This document shows positions 1-5,468 of a stretch of DNA of 5,468 nucleotides, in pieces. The stretch's first letter is position 1; each line of letters begins with the position of its first letter. The translations under genes were made by a program, and so were the position numbers. The notes below the pieces were generated by a model. That model was not told the origin of the DNA and made no database searches. It was given only the letters and a program-made list of their open reading frames with translations. Source of the stretch: an uncultured Oscillospiraceae bacterium (GTDB lineage Bacteria; Bacillota; Clostridia; Oscillospirales; Oscillospiraceae); assembly GCA_934569195.1 (NCBI GenBank), contig CAKTKB010000080.1, positions 1 through 5,468 on the forward strand, read 5' to 3'.

Positions 1-1005
1 GGGCAGAGCAATCAGGCCGGTGATGCGGGCGGCAGACTCCTCGGTCCGGCGGACCTGGTCGTCCTGCCCCAGGGTCAGGTGGGCGGTAATGGCGGGAATG
101 ATGCTGATGGTAATGGCGGGAATGAAGGCGATGGGCATGTTGAACAGGGTCTGGGTCATGTTGTAGATGCCCTTCATGGTATCCGCCTGGGGCTGGGAGT
201 ACCCCAGATGCAGCAGCTGGGTCATATAGACCTTTGCCTCCAGCACGGACAGAAGCTGCAGGCCGGCCGAGCCGATGGTAATGGGAACGGCGATGGCCAG
301 CAGAGCCTTGGCGGTGGCCCAGACGGAGGATACCGGTTCCTGCGTCCGGGGAAGCGCGCGATAGGCGCTGCGGAACTTCCCGTGGAGGAACAGACAGGAT
401 ACCAGGCAGCTGACGGTAACGCCCAGAATGGCGCCGCCGGCAGCCAGAGCCACATCGTCTGTCAGACGCAGCAGGAGAACGGCGGCGGCAATGCCCACGA
501 TCAGCTTGCACGCGGCTTCCAGAACCTCGCTGACGGAGGTGGGAGCCATGTTTCCCTGCCCCTGGAAAAATCCCCGGTAGGCAGACATCAGGCATACGAG
601 CACGGCGCAGGGACCGAGACAGGCAATTGCGAACCAGGCATCCGGCTGCTGCTGAAAATTCGCCAGCGTATGACACCCGGCGATCATGAGCGCGCTGCTG
701 ACCAGGCCCAGTGCCAGGAAGATACCCCTGGCGGTATGGAACACCCGCCGCACCTGACGGTAGTGCCCCAGGCTTTCAGCCTGGCTGATCATCCGGCTTA
801 CGGCTACGGGGAGACCTGCGGTGGATACAAGGAGCAACACGGAATAGATTTCGTACGCCGTGTAAAAATAGCTGAAGCCCTGCTCGCCGATGATGGCGTT
901 GAGGGGAATTTTATAAAGCGCGCCGATGATTTTTACGATTGCGGTGGCCAGAGCCAGAAGGGCGGCGCCGTGGAGAAAGGATTGCTTTTTTGCAGGCTCG
1001 GACAT
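1..1005 (-). CDS. SpoVB/MurJ-like lipid-linked oligosaccharide flippase (MOP superfamily), C-terminus outside window
   Basis: Inner-membrane transporter of the MOP (MATE/MurJ/Wzx) superfamily, in the SpoVB/YtgP-like group that moves lipid-linked sugars or peptidoglycan precursors across the membrane. I translated 335 codons from ATG 1003-1005 to the left edge with no stop; relatives run to roughly 500-550 residues, so the last third is missing. A short cytosolic MSEPAKKQ leads into hydrophobic segments at about 11-33, 50-72, 92-112, 121-143, 160-180, 184-207, 231-252 and 285-310. Group-typical stretches are KIIGALYKIPLNAIIGEQG (25-43), STAGLPVAVSRM (61-72) and AYRGFFQGQGNMAPT (142-156), the last being the RGxFQGxxNMxPT motif shared by SpoVB-like proteins. 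A perfect AAGGAGG (1011-1017) precedes the start and shares bases with the upstream stop codon. Which cargo it carries, and whether it acts in sporulation or vegetative wall synthesis, cannot be decided here. Confidence 0.93.
   Translation of the reverse strand, partial: MSEPAKKQSFLHGAALLALATAIVKIIGALYKIPLNAIIGEQGFSYFYTAYEIYSVLLLVSTAGLPVAVSRMISQAESLGHYRQVRRVFHTARGIFLALGLVSSALMIAGCHTLANFQQQPDAWFAIACLGPCAVLVCLMSAYRGFFQGQGNMAPTSVSEVLEAACKLIVGIAAAVLLLRLTDDVALAAGGAILGVTVSCLVSCLFLHGKFRSAYRALPRTQEPVSSVWATAKALLAIAVPITIGSAGLQLLSVLEAKVYMTQLLHLGYSQPQADTMKGIYNMTQTLFNMPIAFIPAITISIIPAITAHLTLGQDDQVRRTEESAARITGLIALP
85..125. repeat. Short direct repeat (17 bp, 24-bp period) inside the flippase gene
   Basis: The 17-mer GGTAATGGCGGGAATGA occurs at 85-101 and again at 109-125. 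In the encoded protein this gives two in-phase IPAIT motifs eight residues apart (residues 295-299 and 303-307) in a membrane segment. It probably reflects an eight-residue helical repeat in a transmembrane helix, or a small in-frame duplication. It is not a mobile or regulatory element. Confidence 0.6.
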
Positions 1006-1010
1006 AGAAA

Positions 1011-1017
1011 CCTCCTT
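1011..1017 (-). promoter_or_regulatory. Ribosome binding site of the flippase gene, overlapping the upstream stop
   Basis: On the minus strand AAGGAGG stands 5 nt before the ATG at 1003-1005 and shares its first two A residues with the TAA stop (1016-1018) of the amidohydrolase gene. Ribosomes finishing the amidohydrolase would sit on this site, consistent with coupled translation. It fixes the flippase start. Confidence 0.85.
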
Positions 1018-2332
1018 AGTCCTCCCGGCCAAACAACCGGGGTATGGCGTATTCACCCAGCTCCTTTACCACTTCGTTCAGGTCAATTGTGGGGAAGCTG
1101 CCGCTGCGGTAGAGAATCTTTCCCCGAACCATGGTCAGGGCAACGTCGCCGCCCTTCGCGCCGAATACCAGACCCGTGAGCACATTGTGGCAGGGCATCA
1201 GGTGCGGCGCGGTAAAGTCTACCAGAATCAGGTCGGCATCCATGCCCTCCTTGAGCATACCGCACTCGGCGGAGCGGCCCTGGGCGCGGGCGCCGCAGAC
1301 GGTGGCCATCATCAGCACGGCGGAGGCGGGCAGCGCTGCGGCATCGCCGGACTGCATACGGGCGGCAAAGGCCGTGCCGCGCATGACCTCAAAAAGATCC
1401 AGGTTCCCCGCCTCGACGGCGCCGCCGGTACCCAGAGCGACGTTCATCCCCGCTCTCACCGTGGGAAGAACGGGTAGGCAGGGCTGGCCGGATTTGGCGC
1501 TGGCCAGAGGGGTGGCGACGGCGGTAGCGTGCTTTTTGCCCAGCAGTTGCCGCTCGGCATCGGTCAGGAAGGCGCATCCGGCGGCGGTGGTGGGCAGGGC
1601 AAAAAGATTGTGACAGTCCAGAAGCTCGGCCGGTCCCATGCCGGTGCGGGAGAGACAGGAGTCTGCCTCGGACTGGGTCTGCGCCAGGTGCAGCTGGAAG
1701 CCCAGATGCTTTTCCGCCCCGTAGCCCAGCAGCCCTTCCCACAGCTTGTAGTTGCTGGTGTATTCGGCGTAGATGCCTGCGTCGATCCGGATCCGGCCGC
1801 CGTCAAAGCCGTGCCATTTTTCCGTCAGGCGGCAAAGCTCCTGACACTGGGCGTCGGTGTCAAAATCAAAGTCCTCGCACGGATCGATGAAGCGGTAGGC
1901 CGACAGGGCCAGGTTTCCCTTGATCCCGGCCTGCTCCATAGCCTGCGCCGTGGCCTCGGGATAATAGTATAGGTCGCTGACGGAGGTAACGCCAAAGCGC
2001 AGGCACTCCGCAATTCCCAGGAGCGCGGAGGCCTTGGCGCAGCGGGAATCCATCTTATCCTCTTTTAGGAGCTGCTGCTCCAGGGCTTCGCTTCCGGACA
2101 GATCGTCGCTGAAATTCCGCAGCACCGTGGCGGCAAGATGGGTATGGCAGTTGATCAGGCCGGGCATGGCCACCATGCCGGAGCCGTCGATGATTGCGGC
2201 GGGGGGCTGAGTGGGGGGCTGCTTGCCGATATAGCAGATCTTGCCGTCCTGAATGCCGATGCAGGCGTCAAAGAGAACCTCCATCCGCTCGTTCATGGTC
2301 ACAATGGTGACGCCGGAAATGAGAGTATCCAA
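1016..2332 (-). CDS. Amidohydrolase-superfamily protein, MtaD/SsnA-like, with degenerate active site
   Basis: The 438-residue product has the architecture of the MtaD/SsnA/TRZ-ATZ deaminases, which deaminate 5'-methylthioadenosine or S-adenosylhomocysteine: an N-terminal beta domain (1-55, VTIVTMNERMEVLFDA), a TIM barrel, and a C-terminal beta return (about 360-405, GMDADLILVDF). The metal HxH is present (His63, His65 in LINCHTHLA) and so is the third histidine (His215 in LHLAQTQSE). Other family hallmarks are replaced: Tyr188 for the His of GPHxPYT, Gln218 for the catalytic Glu of HxxET, Gly252 in AAGCAFL for the His of AAHCVHL, and Gly303 in LGTGG for the metal-binding Asp of LGTDG. The HNPxSNxKL motif is also gone. 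The frame is intact over full length, so this does not look like a fresh pseudogene. Deaminase activity should not be assumed. The start is TTG at 2330-2332, directly after the hemZ stop; TAA lies at 1016-1018. Confidence 0.88.
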   Translation of the reverse strand: MDTLISGVTIVTMNERMEVLFDACIGIQDGKICYIGKQPPTQPPAAIIDGSGMVAMPGLINCHTHLAATVLRNFSDDLSGSEALEQQLLKEDKMDSRCAKASALLGIAECLRFGVTSVSDLYYYPEATAQAMEQAGIKGNLALSAYRFIDPCEDFDFDTDAQCQELCRLTEKWHGFDGGRIRIDAGIYAEYTSNYKLWEGLLGYGAEKHLGFQLHLAQTQSEADSCLSRTGMGPAELLDCHNLFALPTTAAGCAFLTDAERQLLGKKHATAVATPLASAKSGQPCLPVLPTVRAGMNVALGTGGAVEAGNLDLFEVMRGTAFAARMQSGDAAALPASAVLMMATVCGARAQGRSAECGMLKEGMDADLILVDFTAPHLMPCHNVLTGLVFGAKGGDVALTMVRGKILYRSGSFPTIDLNEVVKELGEYAIPRLFGRED

Positions 2333-3763
2333 TCAAATGCTTCCTTTCATCAGTTGGAACAGCTCCTGCTTCTGCGCAAGCACGGAATCGATCATTTCGA
2401 TGTACTGCTCCGGAAATTTCGGGTTGTGAAACCGCTGCAGGCGGCCGTCGGGCAGATTGACCTTGTTCATGCCGCCGCCACCTACGGAAAGAATGGTATG
2501 CAGCTCCTCCATCATGTAGATGTTGTACAGGCAGTCCAGCCCGCCGCGGCTCCAGCCCACATTTTCAAAGGAACCGGACATGTACTTCTGGCGATAGAGG
2601 TAATAGGGCTTGTAGCCCAGGGAGCGCAGAGAGGCACCGGCGTAATCCACCATATTTCCTACCGCCTGCGCAGAGGGAAGGGCGACCCGCTTTTCAAATA
2701 GGTCCGCGCCCTTTTTCAGGGCCAGGGTATGTACGGTGATGTTGGCAGGGGCAAGGGCTGCGACGGTATCCAGCGACCGGCGGAAGCCGTCCTCCGTGTC
2801 GGCAGGCAGCCCGGCGATCAGATCCATGTTGATGGCATCAAAGCCGGCATCCACGGCCTGGGCGTAGGCGCGCAGCACATCTGCCCCCCGGTGGGGGCGG
2901 CCGCAGGCGTGAAGGACGGCGTCGTCCATGGTTTGGGGATTGATGCTGATGCGGTCTGCTCCATGGCGGCGGATGACGGACAGCTTCTGCGCGTCAAGCG
3001 TATCGGGCCGCCCGCCCTCCACGGTAAACTCCAGGCAGCGGGACAGGTCTAAGGCTTCTGCCAGCACATCCAGCAGCCTGGCCAGCTGGTCGGCGGAAAG
3101 CGTGGTGGGCGTGCCACCGCCAATATAAAGTGTACGCACACTGCGGCCGGAATTTGCCAGGAGCGTACCCGTAAGACGAATTTCCCGCTCCAGCGCCTGA
3201 AGATAAGGCTCCAGAAGCTCCGTGCGTTTGCCGATGGAACGACTGACAAAGCTGCAATAGGCGCATCGGGTGGGACAAAAGGGAATGCCCACATAGACCG
3301 ACAGATCCTGCGGCTCCAGCAGGGCGGCGGCCCGGACGGTGGAAACGGAACAGTCTGCCGCCAGCTCCGCCCGGGGCGGGGTGACATAATAAACCTGCTC
3401 CAGCATCTGCACGGCCTGCTCCCGGGTCTGACCGGCTTGCAGGCAGCGGGTAGAGAGCTTGGTGGGGCGGACGCCCGCCAAGGCGCCCCAGGCCGGCGCC
3501 TGGGGAAGAAAAGGCAGCGCGGCCAGGTAGTAGCTCTGCTGCAGGATGCGCCGCCGCAACGGAACGGTCTCCTCCCGGGCCAACAGACGGCGGCGGGCCG
3601 TAAAGCTTTTGCCGCCGCAGGTGATTTTTGTGGATGCGGTCAGCCAGGTCGCACCTCGGTGGAGGGAGCTGATCGCTTCCCCCTCCTGATCTCCGGGGAA
3701 GAGGCACAGCTGCAGCTGCTCCACAGCATAACGGTCCTGGTGACCGGAAAGTGTCAGCTTCAT
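2333..3763 (-). CDS. hemZ: HemZ-type radical SAM protein (coproporphyrinogen dehydrogenase-like)
   Basis: Radical SAM protein of the HemN/HemW/HemZ group, 476 residues. Residues 1-150 are a HemZ-specific N-terminal extension, including WGALAGVRPTKL at 92-103. The radical SAM core starts near 155: VGIPFCPTRCAYCSF supplies the CxxxCxxC [4Fe-4S] ligands Cys163, Cys167 and Cys170. GGGTPT at 215-220 is the SAM-binding glycine motif, and EGGRPDTL (249-256) and RISINPQTM (271-279) are characteristic of the group. YKPYYLYRQKYMSGSFENVG (384-403) strongly marks HemZ. Family annotation is oxygen-independent coproporphyrinogen III oxidation, but the position after Cys170 that is GC in HemN is SF here, as in HemW, so that activity is uncertain. 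The frame is open back to 3871, but the start chosen is ATG 3761-3763, where the conserved N-terminus begins just after GGAGG (3768-3772). It overlaps the MBL gene by 4 nt and ends flush with the next gene. Confidence 0.93.
   Translation of the reverse strand: MKLTLSGHQDRYAVEQLQLCLFPGDQEGEAISSLHRGATWLTASTKITCGGKSFTARRRLLAREETVPLRRRILQQSYYLAALPFLPQAPAWGALAGVRPTKLSTRCLQAGQTREQAVQMLEQVYYVTPPRAELAADCSVSTVRAAALLEPQDLSVYVGIPFCPTRCAYCSFVSRSIGKRTELLEPYLQALEREIRLTGTLLANSGRSVRTLYIGGGTPTTLSADQLARLLDVLAEALDLSRCLEFTVEGGRPDTLDAQKLSVIRRHGADRISINPQTMDDAVLHACGRPHRGADVLRAYAQAVDAGFDAINMDLIAGLPADTEDGFRRSLDTVAALAPANITVHTLALKKGADLFEKRVALPSAQAVGNMVDYAGASLRSLGYKPYYLYRQKYMSGSFENVGWSRGGLDCLYNIYMMEELHTILSVGGGGMNKVNLPDGRLQRFHNPKFPEQYIEMIDSVLAQKQELFQLMKGSI
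2340..2347 (-). promoter_or_regulatory. Ribosome binding site supporting the TTG start of the amidohydrolase
   Basis: AAAGGAAG on the minus strand lies inside the last codons of hemZ (its final residues are MKGSI) at normal spacing from TTG 2330-2332. No comparable site precedes the first in-frame ATG (codon 13), and starting there would remove the first beta strand of the family fold. The TTG start is therefore preferred. Confidence 0.7.
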
Positions 3764-4383
3764 AAAACCTCCGTCAGGTATGGATTCCGGGCGTGCTGCA
3801 CATCCAGCGTGGTGGCGGGACCGTGCCCCGGGTAGACGTGAAAATCGCCGGACAGGGCGGCAAGGCGGCAAAGGCTCCGACGCATTTGCAGATGGCTGCC
3901 TCCGGGAAGATCGGTCCGGCCGCAGGAGCCGTCAAAGAGCGTATCGCCGGTAAAAAGACAGTCCTCCCCCATTAGGCAGACGGAGCCGGGGGTATGCCCC
4001 GGCGTTTTCAGCACGGACAGATGCAGGCCGCTCACTGTAAGGGGCGCATCCTCGGAGAAAAACCGGACCGTCCGGATGCGGCTGTGATCCAGGGGAAAGA
4101 ACGGCGCGGCCGACGGCTCCAGGGACATGGCCCAGTCCTCCGGGCTGATCCACAGCGGACAGCCCTCGGCGGCGGCAACCTCTTCCGCCGCGCCCACATG
4201 GTCAAAGTGCCCGTGGGTCAGGGCAATGGCGGCGCATTGCAGACCCAGCGCCCGGAGCTTATCCAGGATGGTCCGGGGCGCATACCCCGGGTCGATTATG
4301 ACGCACTCCGTGGCTCCGGCGGGACGGACAAAATAGGTGTTGCTCTGATAGGCACCCAGTGTAAGACAATCGATTTTCAACAT
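3760..4383 (-). CDS. Metallo-beta-lactamase-fold hydrolase, glyoxalase II-like
   Basis: Small cytosolic binuclear metal hydrolase of the glyoxalase II-like branch of the MBL superfamily (YqgX/YcbL-type). In the 207-residue product every metal ligand of the fold is visible: THGHFDH at 56-62 (His57, His59, Asp61, His62), His130 in TPGHTPGS, Asp147 in FTGDTLF, and His187 in YPGHG. GRTDLPGG at 155-162 is typical of this branch. There is no signal peptide and no long C-terminal substrate domain as in eukaryotic-type GloB, so this is the short form. The substrate cannot be read from the sequence. Family members cleave thioesters such as S-lactoyl-glutathione, but many Clostridia lack glutathione, so another thiol ester is possible. 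The ATG at 4381-4383 is preceded by AGAGGA (4391-4396) lying across the end of dtd. The TGA overlaps the hemZ start as ATGA, implying translational coupling. Confidence 0.93.
   Translation of the reverse strand: MLKIDCLTLGAYQSNTYFVRPAGATECVIIDPGYAPRTILDKLRALGLQCAAIALTHGHFDHVGAAEEVAAAEGCPLWISPEDWAMSLEPSAAPFFPLDHSRIRTVRFFSEDAPLTVSGLHLSVLKTPGHTPGSVCLMGEDCLFTGDTLFDGSCGRTDLPGGSHLQMRRSLCRLAALSGDFHVYPGHGPATTLDVQHARNPYLTEVL
3768..3773 (-). promoter_or_regulatory. Ribosome binding site fixing the hemZ start
   Basis: CGGAGG on the minus strand lies 4 nt before ATG 3761-3763, inside the end of the MBL gene. It supports this ATG rather than the upstream in-frame start at 3871, whose extra 36 residues would be translated only from the MBL coding region in another frame. 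The start ATG and the MBL stop TGA share bases (ATGA). Confidence 0.8.
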
Positions 4384-4387
4384 ATGC

Positions 4388-4855
4388 TTATCCTCTGCGG
4401 GGGCTGCCCATGAGCTGATCCGTGTCCAGAAGCAGCGTGACCGGCCCGTCGTTCACCGAGGAAACCTGCATATCCGCTCCGAATACGCCATGCTGCGCCG
4501 GATGTCCCAGCGCTGCGCAGCAGTCCAGAAATGCTTCGTAAAGCCGGTTCCCAAGCTCCGGAGCGGCGGCTTCGGTAAAGCTGGGACGCCGGCCCTTACG
4601 GCAGTTGCCGTAAAGCGTAAACTGACTGACAACCAGGACCTGACCCCCTACGGCATCGAGGTCCAGATTCATTTTTCCGTTTTCGTCCTCAAAAATTCGC
4701 AGACCCAGGGCCTTCTCCGCCAGAAAGCGGCAGGTTTCCTCCGTGTCCTCCGGCCCGACTCCCAGCAGGATGAGAAAGCCCCGGCCAATGCTCCCTACGC
4801 TCTGACCGTCGATGGTTACGGATGCGGAACGGACCCGCGTTAGTACGGCGCGCAT
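4388..4855 (-). CDS. dtd: D-aminoacyl-tRNA deacylase (DTD)
   Basis: Cytosolic homodimeric editing enzyme that hydrolyses D-aminoacyl-tRNA (and glycyl-tRNA(Ala)), recycling tRNA and keeping D-amino acids out of protein. The 155-residue product has the normal family length. It starts with the typical MRAVLTRVRSASVTIDG and has the active-site SQFTLYG at 77-83, the GRRPSFTEAA segment at 88-97, FGADMQV at 125-131 and the NDGPVT box at 135-140. The last carries the Gly-cisPro pair that enforces chiral selection. All hallmark motifs are intact. The ATG at 4853-4855 is fixed by a perfect AAGGAGG at 4863-4869. The gene lies 40 nt after relA with no hairpin-plus-T-run between them, and 4 nt before the MBL gene, so it is almost certainly cotranscribed with both. 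A short SPRRG tail follows the catalytic fold and looks unremarkable. Confidence 0.97.
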   Translation of the reverse strand: MRAVLTRVRSASVTIDGQSVGSIGRGFLILLGVGPEDTEETCRFLAEKALGLRIFEDENGKMNLDLDAVGGQVLVVSQFTLYGNCRKGRRPSFTEAAAPELGNRLYEAFLDCCAALGHPAQHGVFGADMQVSSVNDGPVTLLLDTDQLMGSPRRG

Positions 4856-4862
4856 AAAGTTG

Positions 4863-4869
4863 CCTCCTT
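4863..4869 (-). promoter_or_regulatory. Ribosome binding site of dtd
   Basis: A consensus AAGGAGG on the minus strand, 7 nt before the dtd ATG (4853-4855), in the 40-nt relA-dtd spacer. The spacer contains only a GC-rich CGGCCG palindrome and no hairpin followed by a T-run, so no terminator is visible and cotranscription with relA is likely. Confidence 0.85.
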
Positions 4870-4895
4870 ATGGATGAAAAGATTCGGCGGCCGGG

Positions 4896-5468
4896 TCAAT
4901 TTTGCCCCCGGCGGGAGCCGATGACATCGGGAATGCTGAGAAGCTTGGTGCGGATGGCATCCAGCTCCGCCACATTTTTTACCTCAAATTTTACGGTAAA
5001 GACGCTGCGGCCGCCGGGGAGGTCCTTGCCGTTTAGCTCCTTCACCCGAACCCGGGCGGAGGTCATCGCGGTTGCCACATCCAGCAGAAGCCCGTCCCGC
5101 GTCAGGCAGTCCAGCTCCAGGGTGGTTTCAAAAGGCTGATCCTCCGCAGTGGCCCAGCGTACCCGCACCCAGCGGGCGGCCTGCCGGGGGTCCTCCCGGT
5201 GCGCGGCGTTGGGGCAGTCGGCCCGGTGAATGGATACACCAAAGCCCTTCGTGATAAAGCCGACAATGGGATCGCCGGGGACGGGAGTGCAGCATTTGGA
5301 GAACTTGATCATGCAGGAGTCGATGTCCTCCACGATGACGCCGTTCACGCCGTGGCGATTCTGCTTTACGGTCTCGGAATCCGGACTGGTCCGCAGGGGA
5401 GAAACCGTTCCCGGGGCGGGAGCGGTCTGCGCCCGGATGGAACGGTTGATGTCGTCCCGGATCCGGCC
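4896..5468 (-). CDS. relA: RelA/SpoT-family (p)ppGpp synthetase/hydrolase, C-terminal part (5' end outside window)
   Basis: Long Rel proteins make and degrade the alarmone (p)ppGpp in the cytosol, and their C-terminal half senses stalled ribosomes. The window holds only the last 190 codons; the frame stays open to the right edge, so synthetase, hydrolase and TGS domains lie outside. In the fragment, residues 11-38 form a Pro/Ser/Thr-rich linker. Residues 41-90 are the conserved Cys (zinc-finger-like) domain, with KFSKCCTPVPGD (Cys59-Cys60) and GFGVSIHRADCPN (Cys85), the signature of long RelA/SpoT enzymes. Residues about 113-186 form the C-terminal ACT (RRM-like) domain, with a typical DGLLLDVATAM segment. 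A GTG at 5346-5348 is an internal Val codon, not a start, because the conserved frame continues upstream of it. The stop is TGA at 4896-4898. dtd follows 40 nt downstream, the usual Firmicute relA-dtd order. Whether both catalytic domains are active cannot be seen here. Confidence 0.96.
   Translation of the reverse strand, partial: GRIRDDINRSIRAQTAPAPGTVSPLRTSPDSETVKQNRHGVNGVIVEDIDSCMIKFSKCCTPVPGDPIVGFITKGFGVSIHRADCPNAAHREDPRQAARWVRVRWATAEDQPFETTLELDCLTRDGLLLDVATAMTSARVRVKELNGKDLPGGRSVFTVKFEVKNVAELDAIRTKLLSIPDVIGSRRGQN

Noticed and set aside
79..1179. Long plus-strand open frame of 366 codons
   Set aside because: It lies antisense to the flippase gene and runs into the amidohydrolase. Its product is Gly/Gln/His-rich with no recognisable domain, as expected from the opposite strand of GC-rich coding DNA. 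The minus-strand frame has clear transmembrane segments and family motifs.
2994..3707. Minus-strand 237-codon frame inside hemZ
   Set aside because: It is an out-of-frame shadow of hemZ. The composition is Gly/Ala/Arg/Pro-rich with no motifs, while the hemZ frame carries the radical SAM signatures.
3764..3871. N-terminal extension of the hemZ frame to an upstream start at 3871
   Set aside because: The extra 36 residues overlap the well-conserved MBL C-terminus, are Arg/Pro-rich, and resemble no HemZ N-terminus. The ATG at 3761-3763 has a proper Shine-Dalgarno site and begins the conserved protein.
4856..4895. Possible terminator or promoter in the relA-dtd spacer
   Set aside because: Only a short CGGCCG palindrome and the dtd ribosome binding site are present. 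There is no stem-loop with a following T-run and no convincing -35/-10 pair.
5346..5348. GTG as a start of a separate 150-residue ACT-domain protein
   Set aside because: The frame continues open upstream to the window edge, with a linker normal for Rel proteins, and the GTG falls within the conserved domain (Val before NGVIVED). It is an internal codon of a longer relA.
1..5468. Search for a defence system, CRISPR array, mobile element, tRNA or riboswitch
   Set aside because: Every stretch longer than 40 nt is occupied by a recognisable minus-strand gene. No array-like repeats, transposase motifs, terminal inverted repeats or tRNA-like folds were seen.

Overview
The window is a GC-rich bacterial segment in which all six recognisable genes lie on the minus strand and are packed almost without gaps. 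It therefore reads as one operon transcribed from right to left. The order relA - dtd - metallo-beta-lactamase protein - hemZ is typical of Clostridia. High GC with good AAGGAGG-type Shine-Dalgarno sites suggests a GC-rich anaerobic gut Firmicute, perhaps Oscillospiraceae (Flavonifractor/Oscillibacter-like). That placement is inference from gene order and protein style, not a database match.

Layout in transcription order: (1) 5468-4896, the last 190 codons of a long RelA/SpoT-type (p)ppGpp synthetase/hydrolase, with the Cys-containing regulatory domain and the ACT domain; (2) 4855-4388, D-aminoacyl-tRNA deacylase Dtd; (3) 4383-3760, a glyoxalase-II-like metallo-beta-lactamase-fold hydrolase; (4) 3763-2333, the HemZ-type radical SAM protein; (5) 2332-1016, an amidohydrolase of the MtaD/SsnA/TRZ-ATZ type; (6) 1005 to the left edge, the first 335 codons of a SpoVB/MurJ-like multi-pass lipid-linked sugar flippase. 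The spacings are 40 nt, 4 nt, a 4-nt ATGA overlap, 0 nt, and 10 nt. There is no room for internal terminators and no gene-free stretch longer than 40 nt. I saw no RNA genes, mobile elements or CRISPR arrays.

Together the genes mix stringent-response signalling (Rel), translation quality control (Dtd), metabolite hydrolysis or detoxification (MBL protein), a radical SAM enzyme nominally of porphyrin metabolism (HemZ), a purine-deaminase-like protein and an envelope lipid transporter. They probably share expression rather than one pathway.

Most of the window is an ordinary conserved housekeeping cluster. The one real surprise is the amidohydrolase. It keeps the HxH motif and the third metal histidine, but the Asp of the GTDG motif and the family's His and Glu catalytic positions are all replaced, in an otherwise intact frame. 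It is either a pseudoenzyme or an enzyme with rewired chemistry.
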